A DNA stretch of 64,000 nt from Natronorubrum thiooxidans (GTDB lineage: Archaea; Halobacteriota; Halobacteria; Halobacteriales; Natrialbaceae): contig NZ_FTNR01000015.1 of the NCBI RefSeq assembly GCF_900156475.1, forward strand, positions 46,766-110,765, read 5' to 3'. Under the pieces are notes generated by a model. It ran no database searches, was not told the origin of the DNA, and saw nothing but the letters and a program-made list of their open reading frames with translations. Position 1 is the stretch's first letter; each line of letters opens with the position of its first letter. Below are positions 25,321 to 34,033 of the stretch, in pieces. The position numbers were made by a program, and so were the translations under genes.

Positions 25321-25789
25321 TTTACTCCGTGTCAGGTCTTAACCAACAGACGGCGATGGTGCCGCGTGGATGTTGGTTAATCGAAGCGGTAGTCCATGCG
25401 ACCGTGTTCTGTTTGTCTGCGCCGCGATCGGCTGAGTCCCAATCAATGGATCCACGCAACACACCAGATACAGACTGTATCATGCACTCAGCAAACTCAA
25501 CAATCTCGAGGGTGATCGGTTGACTGACGCAGACAGAGACGATCGAGACAGCAACGGCGCTCTTGGAAGAAGTGAGTCTTCTCACTCGACCAGAACGTGG
25601 TGAACCTACTGATACCCACATCAACTTCTAACCGAGCGTGCCACAGAATCGATCACAGGGCCATTGGACTCCGTAGTGAACGGTAAGTACAGGTGAAGGA
25701 TGTAGCGGGATCGATTGCGATCTATCGACTTCCTGTTAGAAACCGCTTGAGAGATGGAGAGGATAACTTCATCACAACGACTTCAACTT
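25321..25789. other. 469-bp interval without a supported gene
   Basis: Several overlapping short frames are present and none is convincing. A 38-codon plus-strand frame from 25396 (MRPCSVCLRRDRLSP...) has a CxxC pair and might be a decayed zinc-finger mini-gene. The only clear element is the repeat at 25676-25700. Confidence 0.4.
25676..25700 (+). repeat. 25-bp repeat shared with the MITE-like element at 14717-14741
   Basis: GTGAACGGTAAGTACAGG followed by YGAAGGA, 24 of 25 bases identical to 14717-14741. Weaker similarity continues about 35 bp upstream (CACAGAAT..TCACAG against CATAGAAT..TCACAG), so this looks like a decayed partial copy of that element. Confidence 0.65.
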
Positions 25790-26209
25790 TCATACTACGT
25801 CAACCATTATGATCACAATGACGCATGTCGCTATTACCGGCCCTACTTGATTTATTTGAATTTCCGGATTTATAAGTGCTACAAACAAAAGACCTCCGGC
25901 TACCAAAGCAGCAATCCAGCTAACTATCTTTTCTCCTGTTGTAAGTTTGTTTGAAGAAGAATCATTCTCACTTAATTGTTGTGTCTGTGATGATCTAGTT
26001 TGCTGACTACAATCTGCGCAAACTAATGGTTCACCTCCTAACTCTCGATATTTGGACGGCTGGAGGCGAATACCACGCCCACATGCCTCACACTCACTAT
26101 GAACTAAACAATCAGCGCAGAACGGGTCTGATCCGTACTTCTGAAAATACTCTGTATCAACCTCAAAAGTACGCTTACAGTGATTGCATTCTACCTTAGC
26201 GACACTCAT
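25790..26209 (-). CDS. Zinc-ribbon membrane protein
   Basis: 139 aa from ATG 26209. Two zinc motifs (CNHCKRTFEV...CADC; CEACGRG...CADC) occupy residues 7-65, then a Ser/Gln linker, then two hydrophobic helices (about 98-116 and 120-138). Cytoplasmic zinc ribbons on a membrane anchor suggest a sensor or scaffold. The gene is noticeably AT-rich compared with its neighbours, a sign of separate acquisition. Confidence 0.6.
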   Translation of the reverse strand: MSVAKVECNHCKRTFEVDTEYFQKYGSDPFCADCLVHSECEACGRGIRLQPSKYRELGGEPLVCADCSQQTRSSQTQQLSENDSSSNKLTTGEKIVSWIAALVAGGLLFVALINPEIQINQVGPVIATCVIVIIMVDVV

Positions 26210-26684
26210 ACGGATCATATTGAGAATCCCGAATAATAAATGGAGTGACCATATCGACTGACTACACAACTATCATCGAACCCATGCCTCATGCAAGACT
26301 TGCGCCCTGCGTTGATCACCACTTTGCAAAGGCTACGCTGATTGGTAGGAATCGCAGCAGTCAATACGCACGTCTACTTACCGGCTGATTCAATCAAAAA
26401 AAGTTGAAACAAATCACTTGCAAGGCTTTCTATGACGTGCTCTCTAACCAGCAACTCCACTCGAGCCGGAGATATGAGTTCCGAAGGCATTCACGTTGAT
26501 TCGATGCTACCGCCGAGTCAGACGGTCTGACGATCGCTGTCGATGCCAGTACCGATCCAGATCGCTCTACCCGCTTGAGAGATGCGCGCTCCAACAGTGA
26601 TTTTTTGCGCCGGTGATGGGTGCCGGCGCACTGAGCAGAAACAGACGAACACTGGCCAGAGCGTCGGCGAACTAAAGTGAGAAA
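26210..26684. other. 475-bp gap, no gene seen
   Basis: There are no frames with haloarchaeal-type composition. A 7-bp hairpin (GCGCCGG/CCGGCGC) preceded by a T run lies at 26608-26630. The last part presumably holds the promoter of the 26685 gene. Confidence 0.4.
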
Positions 26685-27179
26685 ATGCATATGATCATCT
26701 ACGCACTGGTAGAGGCATCGACAGCAGAAGAGGCACTGTCAACCGGGAAGACAGTGTTCGACCGACTGGTTGGCGCGGAGTCGGATTCTTGTGCAGTGTT
26801 CGACTACTACGTCACCTTCGACCAAGAGGATACGACAGTGGCTGGAAAAGCACGGTGGGGTGACCTGCCAACGGCTGCGCCCATCACAGAGGAAGGCGAA
26901 GACCTCCTCGAGCGGGCCTGGGAGACCACCAAGAAAGAGTTCCAGCGCAATCTGAACCGAGTGAAGCAAGCACTCGAGGAGCACAGCGATGACGAAATCC
27001 GTGATGCGGGCCTTGCCCGTCACGCCTTCAAGCGGGTTGGTGCTTCTCGTGGCCCGTCGATCTGCTTGTACGATCAACATGCGACTGGAATCCGCCATCG
27101 CGGACACCTCGATCGACTCCTCGAGGAAAAGGGTGAGAACAAGACGTGCTGGATCGTGCCGGCAGACGTCCATTTCTGA
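26685..27179 (+). CDS. Conserved haloarchaeal plasmid protein
   Basis: 164 aa. Starts MHMIIYALVEASTAEEALSTGKTVFDRLV with a beta-alpha-beta feel; the C-terminal part CLYDQHATGIRHRGHLDRLL...TCWIVPADVHF resembles the end of the 24430 protein. Soluble and acidic, with no known catalytic motif. Six bases separate it from the next gene, so the two are probably co-transcribed. Confidence 0.65.
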   Translation: MHMIIYALVEASTAEEALSTGKTVFDRLVGAESDSCAVFDYYVTFDQEDTTVAGKARWGDLPTAAPITEEGEDLLERAWETTKKEFQRNLNRVKQALEEHSDDEIRDAGLARHAFKRVGASRGPSICLYDQHATGIRHRGHLDRLLEEKGENKTCWIVPADVHF

Positions 27180-27185
27180 GTAATC

Positions 27186-27551
27186 ATGCCACGAATACCC
27201 AACTGGACACGAGAGAGTCGAACACCCACGCTAGCATATCGAAACATCGAGATTGGAGCTCGAGCCGTTCTGCATCGTGCACCTGACTCTTGCGCCTACA
27301 AGTGGCGGGCAGCGATCCTCGTCGACGGCTATCCCATCTGGTCTCGAGGCTTCGAGACCAAAGACGCAACCAGCTTTCGGGATGCACTTCGGGACCGACC
27401 AGCCCCCGAACTCTCGTGTCCAGAGTGTCCAAACGACGATGTCATCGTTGGCCAGAAAGCTGCTGCTGGTGCGAAGGTTAAGCGATGGTTCGACTGTCCT
27501 GACTGTGGTTACGAAGCGCCTTCGAAGATCGTCTACGGCGCAGAACGCTAG
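27186..27551 (+). CDS. Zinc-ribbon protein downstream of 26685 gene
   Basis: 121 aa. An N-terminal region with WKWRAAILVDG is followed by CPECPND and CPDCGYEAP, one zinc ribbon near the C-terminus. Probably acts with the product of the upstream gene, as short two-gene units of this type recur on haloarchaeal replicons. No function can be assigned. Confidence 0.6.
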   Translation: MPRIPNWTRESRTPTLAYRNIEIGARAVLHRAPDSCAYKWRAAILVDGYPIWSRGFETKDATSFRDALRDRPAPELSCPECPNDDVIVGQKAAAGAKVKRWFDCPDCGYEAPSKIVYGAER

Positions 27552-27752
27552 CAGAACAGATGGGGAGTAGCAACGCCACTCATAGTTTCATATCATTTCT
27601 CTCGAGGAGTTGAGATATTGGAACTGATGAATACAAAGCGCAGATGTGGCATGCGATTCTGCTCAGCCGGGAGTTTGAATCGGTCAATACGGGACGTAGC
27701 TCGAACGTGTTTATCGGAAAAACAAAGGAAAACCATCTAGATAAATAAATAT

Positions 27753-28172
27753 ATGCCCTCCACTCGTCGTCGGTTCGCCCTCGGGGCGAGTTCGGTACTC
27801 CCGTTGGTAGCCGGCTGCACCAGCCTCAGATCCGATTCAGCCACGATCGGCCCAATGAAGATCAGACTCGTCAACCACACCCCCGATCAACAGCTGTTCC
27901 GCTTCGCCGTCGAAACGACCGCCGGCCTCGAAGGCTGGGAGTCGCACGGGGTGGAGCCGTCCAGCACCGAGTCCGTAACGATGGATCTCGCCGGGAACGA
28001 CGACCCCGTCGCGATTCACGGCGTCGTCGATGATCAGCTGACGAGTGAAATGCTGTTCGAAGACGGCGGAGCTGAGTCCGACGAGATTTGTCCGTACGTT
28101 CTGTTCGAGTACGGCTACGTAGACGAACCCCCGTCGTTTCAGGTACACACGGCCGTCGACTGCGACTGGTGA
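27753..28172 (+). CDS. Small Tat lipoprotein
   Basis: 139 aa with a twin-arginine leader (TRRRFALG) and lipobox (VAGC at about 22), so it is exported by Tat and lipid-anchored. The mature part is a single beta-rich domain (IRLVNHTPDQQLFRFAVET...) ending with two cysteines. It belongs to the large group of small haloarchaeal surface lipoproteins. An AT-rich stretch (AAATAAATATATG) immediately precedes the ATG. Confidence 0.75.
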   Translation: MPSTRRRFALGASSVLPLVAGCTSLRSDSATIGPMKIRLVNHTPDQQLFRFAVETTAGLEGWESHGVEPSSTESVTMDLAGNDDPVAIHGVVDDQLTSEMLFEDGGAESDEICPYVLFEYGYVDEPPSFQVHTAVDCDW

Positions 28173-28445
28173 CTGATTCGCCCAGTTAGGACCTTGCGGC
28201 TAAGCCAGCCCACACGGTGTCAGTAGAAGGAACCCCTTGTGCTGAACTTATCCTCTAAGTCTTGCATGTCAATTTCAACACATTCGTGATCTTTCACACA
28301 GGGACGTATGAGAATCGACGCTAATTTCCATGAAAAAGAGAGGTGTTCACATAGAACGGAGTTTACATCTGGAACATCTAATTCGATTAGTGAACACTCA
28401 AAAGAAAATAATCCTCTACTACCAGTCTCGAGGTGAAAACACACC

Positions 28446-28736
28446 TCAACCAGTAGATATCGTCTCGTCTTCGATCAGCTGTTCGAAATCGACCACCTCA
28501 TCGTACGCGTCTCTGTGAGCGAGTGCCGCTTCCCCCTTTGATGTAATTTCGTAGAGCCCGGACTGTTCCTTGGGTCCGATTTTGCGTACGAGACCGTAGT
28601 CTGCAAGCATCGGCAGCCGAGTGTTGATGTTCTTCCGGCTCTTTCCCGTGTGTGCCTTAAGATTCGTCGCAACGTTTCGGCCCGTTTCCTCGAGTGCCTC
28701 GAGAATCAAGAAGTCTGTTGGTTGTCGGAGTTTCAT
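28446..28736 (-). CDS. PhiH1-repressor-like winged-helix regulator
   Basis: 96 aa from ATG 28736 (GTG 28742 is possible). It is a MarR/PhiH1-type winged helix: LRQPTDFLILEALEETGRNVATNLKAHTGKSRKNINTRLPMLADYGLVRKIGP..GLYEITSKG. Such proteins are proviral or plasmid repressors in haloarchaea. A perfect 24-bp palindrome lies 31 bp upstream and covers the expected TATA/BRE position, so autorepression is likely. Confidence 0.8.
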   Translation of the reverse strand: MKLRQPTDFLILEALEETGRNVATNLKAHTGKSRKNINTRLPMLADYGLVRKIGPKEQSGLYEITSKGEAALAHRDAYDEVVDFEQLIEDETISTG

Positions 28737-28766
28737 TATCACTATTATCTATCAATTGATATTAGA

Positions 28767-28790
28767 TACTAATATGATATCATATTAGTA
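28767..28790. promoter_or_regulatory. 24-bp perfect palindrome, probable operator
   Basis: TACTAATATGAT joined directly to its reverse complement. It lies 31-54 bp upstream of the wHTH start codon, where the TATA and BRE elements of a leaderless haloarchaeal transcript would be. A winged-helix dimer bound here would block TBP/TFB. Confidence 0.8.
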
Positions 28791-28905
28791 ACAGTGATTT
28801 ACCGGTAGTTTTAAATTCATTGGTTTTTCGATTGATAAAAACCCACGAGGGGGTTGTTGAACCCAGCCCTATGTGAAACAGACGGTCACTACAAATGCTA
28901 ATTGA

Positions 28906-29193
28906 TCACTCGATTTCTAACTGGCCGCTCCCGCCGTCCTCCTTATTGCCGTTCTCGTTCCATTCGAGTTCGAACTCAATGCTCAATTCACCGGGCCCGT
29001 CCGTTGGCCCCTCGCGTTCTGCTTTGACCTCAAACGTCGGGCGCGCTGGTGGTTCCATTGTTACGGACTCAGAATCAGATTTGAGTGTGACAGCATCCCC
29101 TTGTTCGAGCTTATCAGCGACACTGCGGAGATACGATGCGATTTCTTCTCGGGTCTGGTCACTCTCGGATTTGAATAGGACTTCTTCAGGCAT
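28906..29193 (-). CDS. amphi-Trp domain protein
   Basis: 95 aa from ATG 29193; the frame extends upstream but similarity begins at MPEEVLFKSES. The pattern EVLFKSESDQTREEIASYLRSVADKLEQGDAVTLKSD...VTMEPPARPTFEVKAERE is the haloarchaeal amphi-Trp domain, a small domain of unknown function. The Trp is near the end (ELEWNENG). It is soluble and very acidic. Confidence 0.8.
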   Translation of the reverse strand: MPEEVLFKSESDQTREEIASYLRSVADKLEQGDAVTLKSDSESVTMEPPARPTFEVKAEREGPTDGPGELSIEFELEWNENGNKEDGGSGQLEIE

Positions 29194-29330
29194 AATGAAC
29201 AATATGCTGCCTGCACCAATAAGTGAATCCCCTGTACTTACTGTAGAGAGTACCGTCTTCACACTCACGGCAGGTCTCGATAGCATCGGTACAGTTTGTT
29301 GTGCCTCAACAGGAGTAGAGGCACCATTCA

Positions 29331-29555
29331 ATGAGTAACACTCCAGAGCACTCCCACGACTCGAACGATCTCTCACCAGCACAGCGCCTCGAGCCACCGA
29401 ATCCGCGACTCATCGACGCCAGTATCGAGACGATCTACGATATGGATACGTTGCGGGCCTGCGTCGCCTACGAAAACCAGCACCAACAACGTGTCCCGAT
29501 TCTCCGTCAACTCGAAGAGAAAGCCAGTGAACTCCGCACACAGGATGATGACTAA
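29331..29555 (+). CDS. Small acidic hypothetical protein
   Basis: 74 aa. Asp/Glu/Gln-rich, two helices (TIYDMDTLRACVAYENQHQQRVPILRQLEEKASELR), no motif. Haloarchaea encode many such short proteins. Supported by composition and a proper ATG; function unknown. Confidence 0.5.
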   Translation: MSNTPEHSHDSNDLSPAQRLEPPNPRLIDASIETIYDMDTLRACVAYENQHQQRVPILRQLEEKASELRTQDDD

Positions 29556-29607
29556 TCTGGCACGTTCGCTGACAAATTGCAGGACTCCGAGAGGGATTCA
29601 ACGGTTG

Positions 29608-30576
29608 TTATTGTATCTCCGTCCCTGCACGGAAGCTTGTGAGGTCGTCAATACGGTCTTCGAGTGCTTCGATTTCCTGTTGCAGTTCCTCGGCTTCTGT
29701 TTCCTCACTGGCAGCAAGTCGATCCTTCAATCCTTGGAGGCGTGACTCTTTGACGTCGTCGTCGACCTCCGCCTTGCGAACGTACTCGCTCTCATCGATC
29801 TCGTAGACATCGGACTCGGTGAGCGTCGTCACCTCGAGTGCTTCGTCGACTTTCTGCCGGTCAACGCTCATGACCCGCTCGCGGTCGATCCCTTCCGCCT
29901 CGAGCATCGAGAGGACGTCCTCATCATCTTTGAGCGAGCGGTTGCGGCGACTCGTGCGCTGGACCGAGCCATACTGACCGGCAACAGGCCGGTCGTGATG
30001 GAGCCGGGAGAGAAGCACATCGGCGACCTCCTGTCGAAAGTCGTTAGCGTCACGCTGGACATCCGACAGCAGCGTATAGAGATTTACGAGGGTGGCCGTC
30101 TCCAACTCAGGCAGGTCAGTTACGTCGTGGCGCTCGAGTGCATCGATCAGCAGCAGGCCATCCGAGTAGACATTGAGTCCCTCTGGTTCGGTGCGGTCGT
30201 CGTCATCAGGTTCGTGTGCCGTGTCGGCCAGTTGGGTCGTCGTCGGTCCGTCTGTCTCAGCGATTACACCCGCGTCCTCGTCGATCTCGAACCGAGGATG
30301 AACACTCAACACCGCTGGATACGGATCAGCATCTGGCGGGAGTCGGTCGAGATCAAACCCGTCATGTGCAGTCTGTATCTGATGGTAGAGTGTCTCGAAC
30401 TGCTCACGTTGGAGCGGACGCTTCTCGTTGGACTCGTCAAACTGGACAATAACGCGGTGTTCCTGGACATCTGTGATGTGGATGCGAGAGTGCGACAACG
30501 GTGTGATCAGTGTCGCGTCCGCCGGCAACTCATCAAGATGCTCGAGAAGCGTGTGCCAACTGACGCTGAATGGCAT
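29608..30576 (-). CDS. Hypothetical haloarchaeal protein with C-terminal coiled coil
   Basis: 322 aa. The N-terminal third is beta-rich (HTLLEHLDELPADATLITPLSHSRIHITDVQEHRVIVQFDE), the middle an acidic linker, then a helical region (ALERHDVTDLPELETATLVNLYTLLSDVQRDANDF), and the last 60 residues a coiled coil (LKDRLAASEETEAEELQQEIEALEDRIDDL). No enzyme motif is visible. Composition is typically haloarchaeal, so it is a real gene, perhaps plasmid-borne. Confidence 0.65.
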   Translation of the reverse strand: MPFSVSWHTLLEHLDELPADATLITPLSHSRIHITDVQEHRVIVQFDESNEKRPLQREQFETLYHQIQTAHDGFDLDRLPPDADPYPAVLSVHPRFEIDEDAGVIAETDGPTTTQLADTAHEPDDDDRTEPEGLNVYSDGLLLIDALERHDVTDLPELETATLVNLYTLLSDVQRDANDFRQEVADVLLSRLHHDRPVAGQYGSVQRTSRRNRSLKDDEDVLSMLEAEGIDRERVMSVDRQKVDEALEVTTLTESDVYEIDESEYVRKAEVDDDVKESRLQGLKDRLAASEETEAEELQQEIEALEDRIDDLTSFRAGTEIQ

Positions 30577-30727
30577 ATAGAGAAGTTACGCGCCATCCTG
30601 ACTAAACTTTGCACTCAACAGGTGTCGGATAACTTTTTCACTAATTGAAGTAGTGGATTGGATAGTGGACATATATACAAACTGAACGCTATTTGTTTGT
30701 CAATTATAGTTCTTATTCGCCGAAATC

Positions 30728-31052
30728 TCATCCGGAATCTGGGGACAACACGTTTGTTTCGAGTGTTCGGTCTTCGGTGATCACGATCTTCACGTTCACA
30801 CTCTTGACCCCCCAACCATCCTCCCCGAGCCGGTCAACAATCTCCTCATTGGTGAGTTCTATTGACTCGCTGACGGCGGAGAGAAAGATCCACTGGCTCC
30901 TCAGAACGGTTTTCACCGATCAAACTGAGATCAAGGTGATTCCGTCTACTGTATTCGCGCCATCCGTATCCGCCAATACCGCTGGTGATGGTCCCGGCGA
31001 GAACAGCATACATGAGCGGTCGGCGGCTCATTTCAACATCCATGCTAAACAC
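30728..31052 (-). pseudogene. Frameshifted single-pass membrane/surface protein remnant
   Basis: One frame gives a typical haloarchaeal start with a membrane helix (RRPLMYAVLAGTITSGIGGYGWREYSRRNHLDLSLIGENRSEEPVDLS) and then stops at 30849. An overlapping frame continues with ELTNEEIVDRLGEDGWGVKSVNVKIVITEDRTL. A single frameshift near 30880 would join them, but the product is shorter than related proteins, so an internal deletion is also likely. Confidence 0.5.
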
Positions 31053-31160
31053 AACAATGTCAATCTGGCAAAGGGTTTACGACCGCTACTATATGATGGA
31101 CGTTCTCATAACAGACGAATGAATTATTACATCGAAAAGAAATCTGTGTGAGACTCGCGA

Positions 31161-31691
31161 CTACTTCGAGCAATACCAGTCCGGGTCAACGAACTGTTTC
31201 GTTGTCGTAATTTTCTTTTCTGTCGTTGGAAGCGGGTCCCGGTCCTCGACCTGCCGAACCGAAAACGATCCCGAATACTCGTATTGGCCAGCCCATACGT
31301 CTTCGGTACCATCTCCTCGACGCAGTCGGAGTGGTTCGTCCAATACGAATCGGAACATGAATTCATACGTTCCAGGCGGTTTTGACTCGCCCAGTCGAAC
31401 GTAGTTCACTCGTAACTGGTCGGTTTCGGTTCGATCTACATCACCGACTATCGGCTGTTGAGTCCCTTCGATGAATAGTTTGGGAGGATCGGCCTCCAGA
31501 AGCACGTCGATAGTAGACAGAACATCACTCGGTTGCTCTTCGTCGTCGGCTGCCACTGGAACCCACTCGTAGTAATACACAGGGCGTGATCCTACAGGAA
31601 CGATCTGATGTGAAATGGCCTCACTGGGAAGGAGACGAATCAGATACGGAGGATGCGGAAAATCATTGTTCGTTGATTCTTCTGAAGACAT
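31161..31691 (-). CDS. Hypothetical protein coupled to an HsdR-N-like nuclease
   Basis: 176 aa from ATG 31691, one base after the stop of the upstream nuclease gene. Soluble and beta-rich (VYYYEWVPVAAD...IDVLLEADPPKLFIEGTQQPIVGD...YEFMFRFVLDEPLRL). No family recognised. Tight coupling suggests it acts with the nuclease, perhaps as inhibitor or specificity partner, but that is inference from position only. Confidence 0.6.
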   Translation of the reverse strand: MSSEESTNNDFPHPPYLIRLLPSEAISHQIVPVGSRPVYYYEWVPVAADDEEQPSDVLSTIDVLLEADPPKLFIEGTQQPIVGDVDRTETDQLRVNYVRLGESKPPGTYEFMFRFVLDEPLRLRRGDGTEDVWAGQYEYSGSFSVRQVEDRDPLPTTEKKITTTKQFVDPDWYCSK

Positions 31692-31692
31692 A

Positions 31693-32352
31693 TTACCGTG
31701 ACTCCCGGTATTTGTCCCGAAGATAGTCTGCAAAGTGTTCGGCGAAGACATCCAACTGCGGCTCAGAATAGTCCAATCGGAGGTTCGGCGGGATCGTCTT
31801 CACAACCTCTTCGGCGGCATGTTCAGCAACTGTACGAATATTTCGCTCTTCGATACTCAAGTACCCCAACGGCATAATCAATATACTCGCATCCCCTTCA
31901 GTTACCGCTCCTAGTGTCAGGTCGGCTTGAGGGAGATGTTCGGGCCCAGTCGGTGTGTTTCGATACAGTCGTAATCGGTGGCCGTTCGTGAGAACTCCGT
32001 ATTTCGCGGAAATCTCCGTCATATACCCGAATAGTTGCTCTTCGTGGCGAGTGAGTTTCCTCCCTGGTGATTTGAACTCGTACACGACTGTCTGTGAGTC
32101 CCGTATCTCGTCTTTCTTGCCGGATGTGATGAAATCTGCCTTCTTTCCACTCGGGAGGGTGTATTCGCTCCGGAGGGTCGTTCCCACATCCTCGTAGCCG
32201 AGAAGGCGAAAGAATCCCTGGTTTAGGAACATCAACTCTATCTCTCGCTCAGAATGGTCGTCTTCAACTCGATCTCCGATACTATTTAGAAGAGAGGCCA
32301 ATTTCTCGTGCTCGATAAACTCTTCCATACTCTTGATAATAATCTGACTCAC
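31693..32352 (-). CDS. Stand-alone HsdR-N-like PD-(D/E)xK nuclease
   Basis: 219 aa (a start at 32328 is also possible). It contains the type I restriction R-subunit nuclease core: KKADFITSGKK (Asp), TVVYEFKSPGRKL (ExK), then HEEQLFGYMTEISAKYGVLTNGHRLRLYRN, the typical Q-x-x-x-Y...VLTNG motif. There is no helicase domain and no hsdM or hsdS nearby, so this is an isolated nuclease domain. It forms a two-gene unit with the 31161 gene and lies back-to-back with a GIY-YIG-like gene. A defence or anti-plasmid role is plausible. Confidence 0.75.
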   Translation of the reverse strand: MSQIIIKSMEEFIEHEKLASLLNSIGDRVEDDHSEREIELMFLNQGFFRLLGYEDVGTTLRSEYTLPSGKKADFITSGKKDEIRDSQTVVYEFKSPGRKLTRHEEQLFGYMTEISAKYGVLTNGHRLRLYRNTPTGPEHLPQADLTLGAVTEGDASILIMPLGYLSIEERNIRTVAEHAAEEVVKTIPPNLRLDYSEPQLDVFAEHFADYLRDKYRESR

Positions 32353-32544
32353 AAAGGGTTAGGGAAAGAGTCGTCAGAGACATCTCATTCTCTAATACTC
32401 AAGTCCGATGTCACGCTCGTGTTTCACAGGGGAAGGCATACTACAAGGGCTACCCCCATTGCTCAAGCACCACGACGCTGTGGTGCAGATTCCAACAGAG
32501 GGATTAATCACTGGAGAGCGACTCAGATAGTACAACCATCATAC

Positions 32545-33939
32545 ATGAACGGGAAAGAGCAGTATTTAGATAACTCAACGACCAAAGCGGTAGTGTGGGA
32601 ATCATGGCTCGAGGAGACGCTTTTGCCGGACCTCCGCTCTGACGAGACACCGGACCCAGTCCCGTTTTTCGAATCTACTGACAACGGACTCGAAACAAGT
32701 GATGCACTGGGGAGCTACAAATGGGGGATGAACGACGGTGACTATCTCTATCTGATCTACCTCTTGGACGGACCGGTCGTAGACGCGCAGAGTGTGATCC
32801 CAGTGTATGTAGGCGAATCGAACGACATCAGCTCACGGATCGGACAACACTCCCGGAAGATCCGCGATTCGCTTCCAGTTACGGAGTGGGAAGACGACGA
32901 CAAGTGGGGAAGCTTCTCGAAGTACGATCAGATCGCAGCAGTTGCTGAACGTGCGGACTGCCCGTTGTACGTCTGGATCGCCGACGTCGACGAGTTCGGA
33001 TTCTGTCCTTACGATTTCGAGACGTATCGCCAGGAACTCGAGGCGAAGCTCGTTGGATTGGTTCACGCACAGCCCGAGTACGAGCGGATCTTCGCCAATC
33101 GGGAGTTCGTTCCGAATCGGGTCCTACACGAAATCGGCAAGGCTGGTCTAGAATGGGTCGAAGACGAAGTCGCATCACAGGCCACACGACCGCCAAGTCA
33201 CGAAATAAATGTGGGAAATAATTCCGTGACAAAGGCCGAGTGCTGGAGAGAGTGGGCAGCAGAGTACATACTCGACGATATTCAGAATGAGAGACAGTCG
33301 GATCCGATCCCGCTCTTTGATGTGACCGACGACTTGCAGGTTCGGACGAGTGATGATGAGACACTCGAGCGCTCTGCTAAGATTGATGCCCGGATTCGTC
33401 GTGAAGGTCAAAAGTGTGTTGGCAGTGATGGTATTCGTGAGGATGGCTACGATGGCTTGCTGTATGTCATGTACCAACTCGAGGGATCTGCAGCAACTGC
33501 AACACCCACAGATATCGTACCTCGGTATATCGGCAAGGCAGAGGCCTATGGAAAGAAGCGAGAACTGAGCTCGAACTTTACTGAGATAGCCTACGAACGG
33601 AATGCGACCCGAAGCTTTGCACGGTGGGGTGGCGGAAACTACTGGCATATCGGCGAACTCTCGCTGGCACTTGCCGGTGAGGACAAACGTAAACAACACT
33701 GGGTCGAAGCGCTATTCGAACCAGACTCACGAAAGTTGTCCGAACAAGCGTACCTCTGGGTTTATGCTTGGAGTAGTGCGGAAGACAGCAGTCCGTATGG
33801 AACACCTGCAACGCTCGCAGAAGTCGAACCACTGCTGATCGGGACAGCGTACGACGCATATCCAGAGGATCTCTTGAACAAGAGCGGGACACCAGACGAT
33901 GCGCCAATCAAAATGATGACGCCAACGTCCACTAACTAG
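32545..33939 (+). CDS. Protein with two GIY-YIG-like nuclease domains
   Basis: 464 aa from ATG 32545; the upstream frame lies over the HsdR-like promoter region and looks non-coding. It is an internal duplication: STTKAVVWESWLEETLLPDL..DPVPFFEST (about 11-46) matches SVTKAECWREWAAEYILDDI..DPIPLFDVT in the second half. Each half then has a GIY-YIG-like core: LYLIYLLDG...PVYVGES...RIGQH...ELEAKLVGL (about 67-185), and LLYVMYQLEG...PRYIGKA...EVEPLLIG (about 305-440). The motif is divergent but the Tyr pairs, Arg and late Glu are recognisable. Possible role: restriction or homing-type endonuclease. A plain GIY-YIG enzyme has one such domain. Confidence 0.65.
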   Translation: MNGKEQYLDNSTTKAVVWESWLEETLLPDLRSDETPDPVPFFESTDNGLETSDALGSYKWGMNDGDYLYLIYLLDGPVVDAQSVIPVYVGESNDISSRIGQHSRKIRDSLPVTEWEDDDKWGSFSKYDQIAAVAERADCPLYVWIADVDEFGFCPYDFETYRQELEAKLVGLVHAQPEYERIFANREFVPNRVLHEIGKAGLEWVEDEVASQATRPPSHEINVGNNSVTKAECWREWAAEYILDDIQNERQSDPIPLFDVTDDLQVRTSDDETLERSAKIDARIRREGQKCVGSDGIREDGYDGLLYVMYQLEGSAATATPTDIVPRYIGKAEAYGKKRELSSNFTEIAYERNATRSFARWGGGNYWHIGELSLALAGEDKRKQHWVEALFEPDSRKLSEQAYLWVYAWSSAEDSSPYGTPATLAEVEPLLIGTAYDAYPEDLLNKSGTPDDAPIKMMTPTSTN

Positions 33940-34033
33940 CGATTTTGCAGCTGCTCGTTGCCGACGTGTTTTTTGAGACCCTCCGAGGGGTGGAGGTCTT
34001 CTCAAGTTGAGTTCGGGAAGACATAAATTGAGT

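Noticed and set aside
25396..25514. 38-codon frame with one CxxC pair
   Set aside because: Looks like a decayed zinc-finger mini-gene, but one Cys pair alone is not enough to call it.
28220..28444. 74-codon minus-strand frame downstream of the wHTH gene
   Set aside because: Cys- and Ser-rich composition unlike neighbours, no motif, sits in an AT-rich gap; probably chance.
30693..31151. 152-codon plus-strand frame
   Set aside because: Antisense to a degraded membrane-protein gene; basic Ser/Thr/Arg-rich translation.
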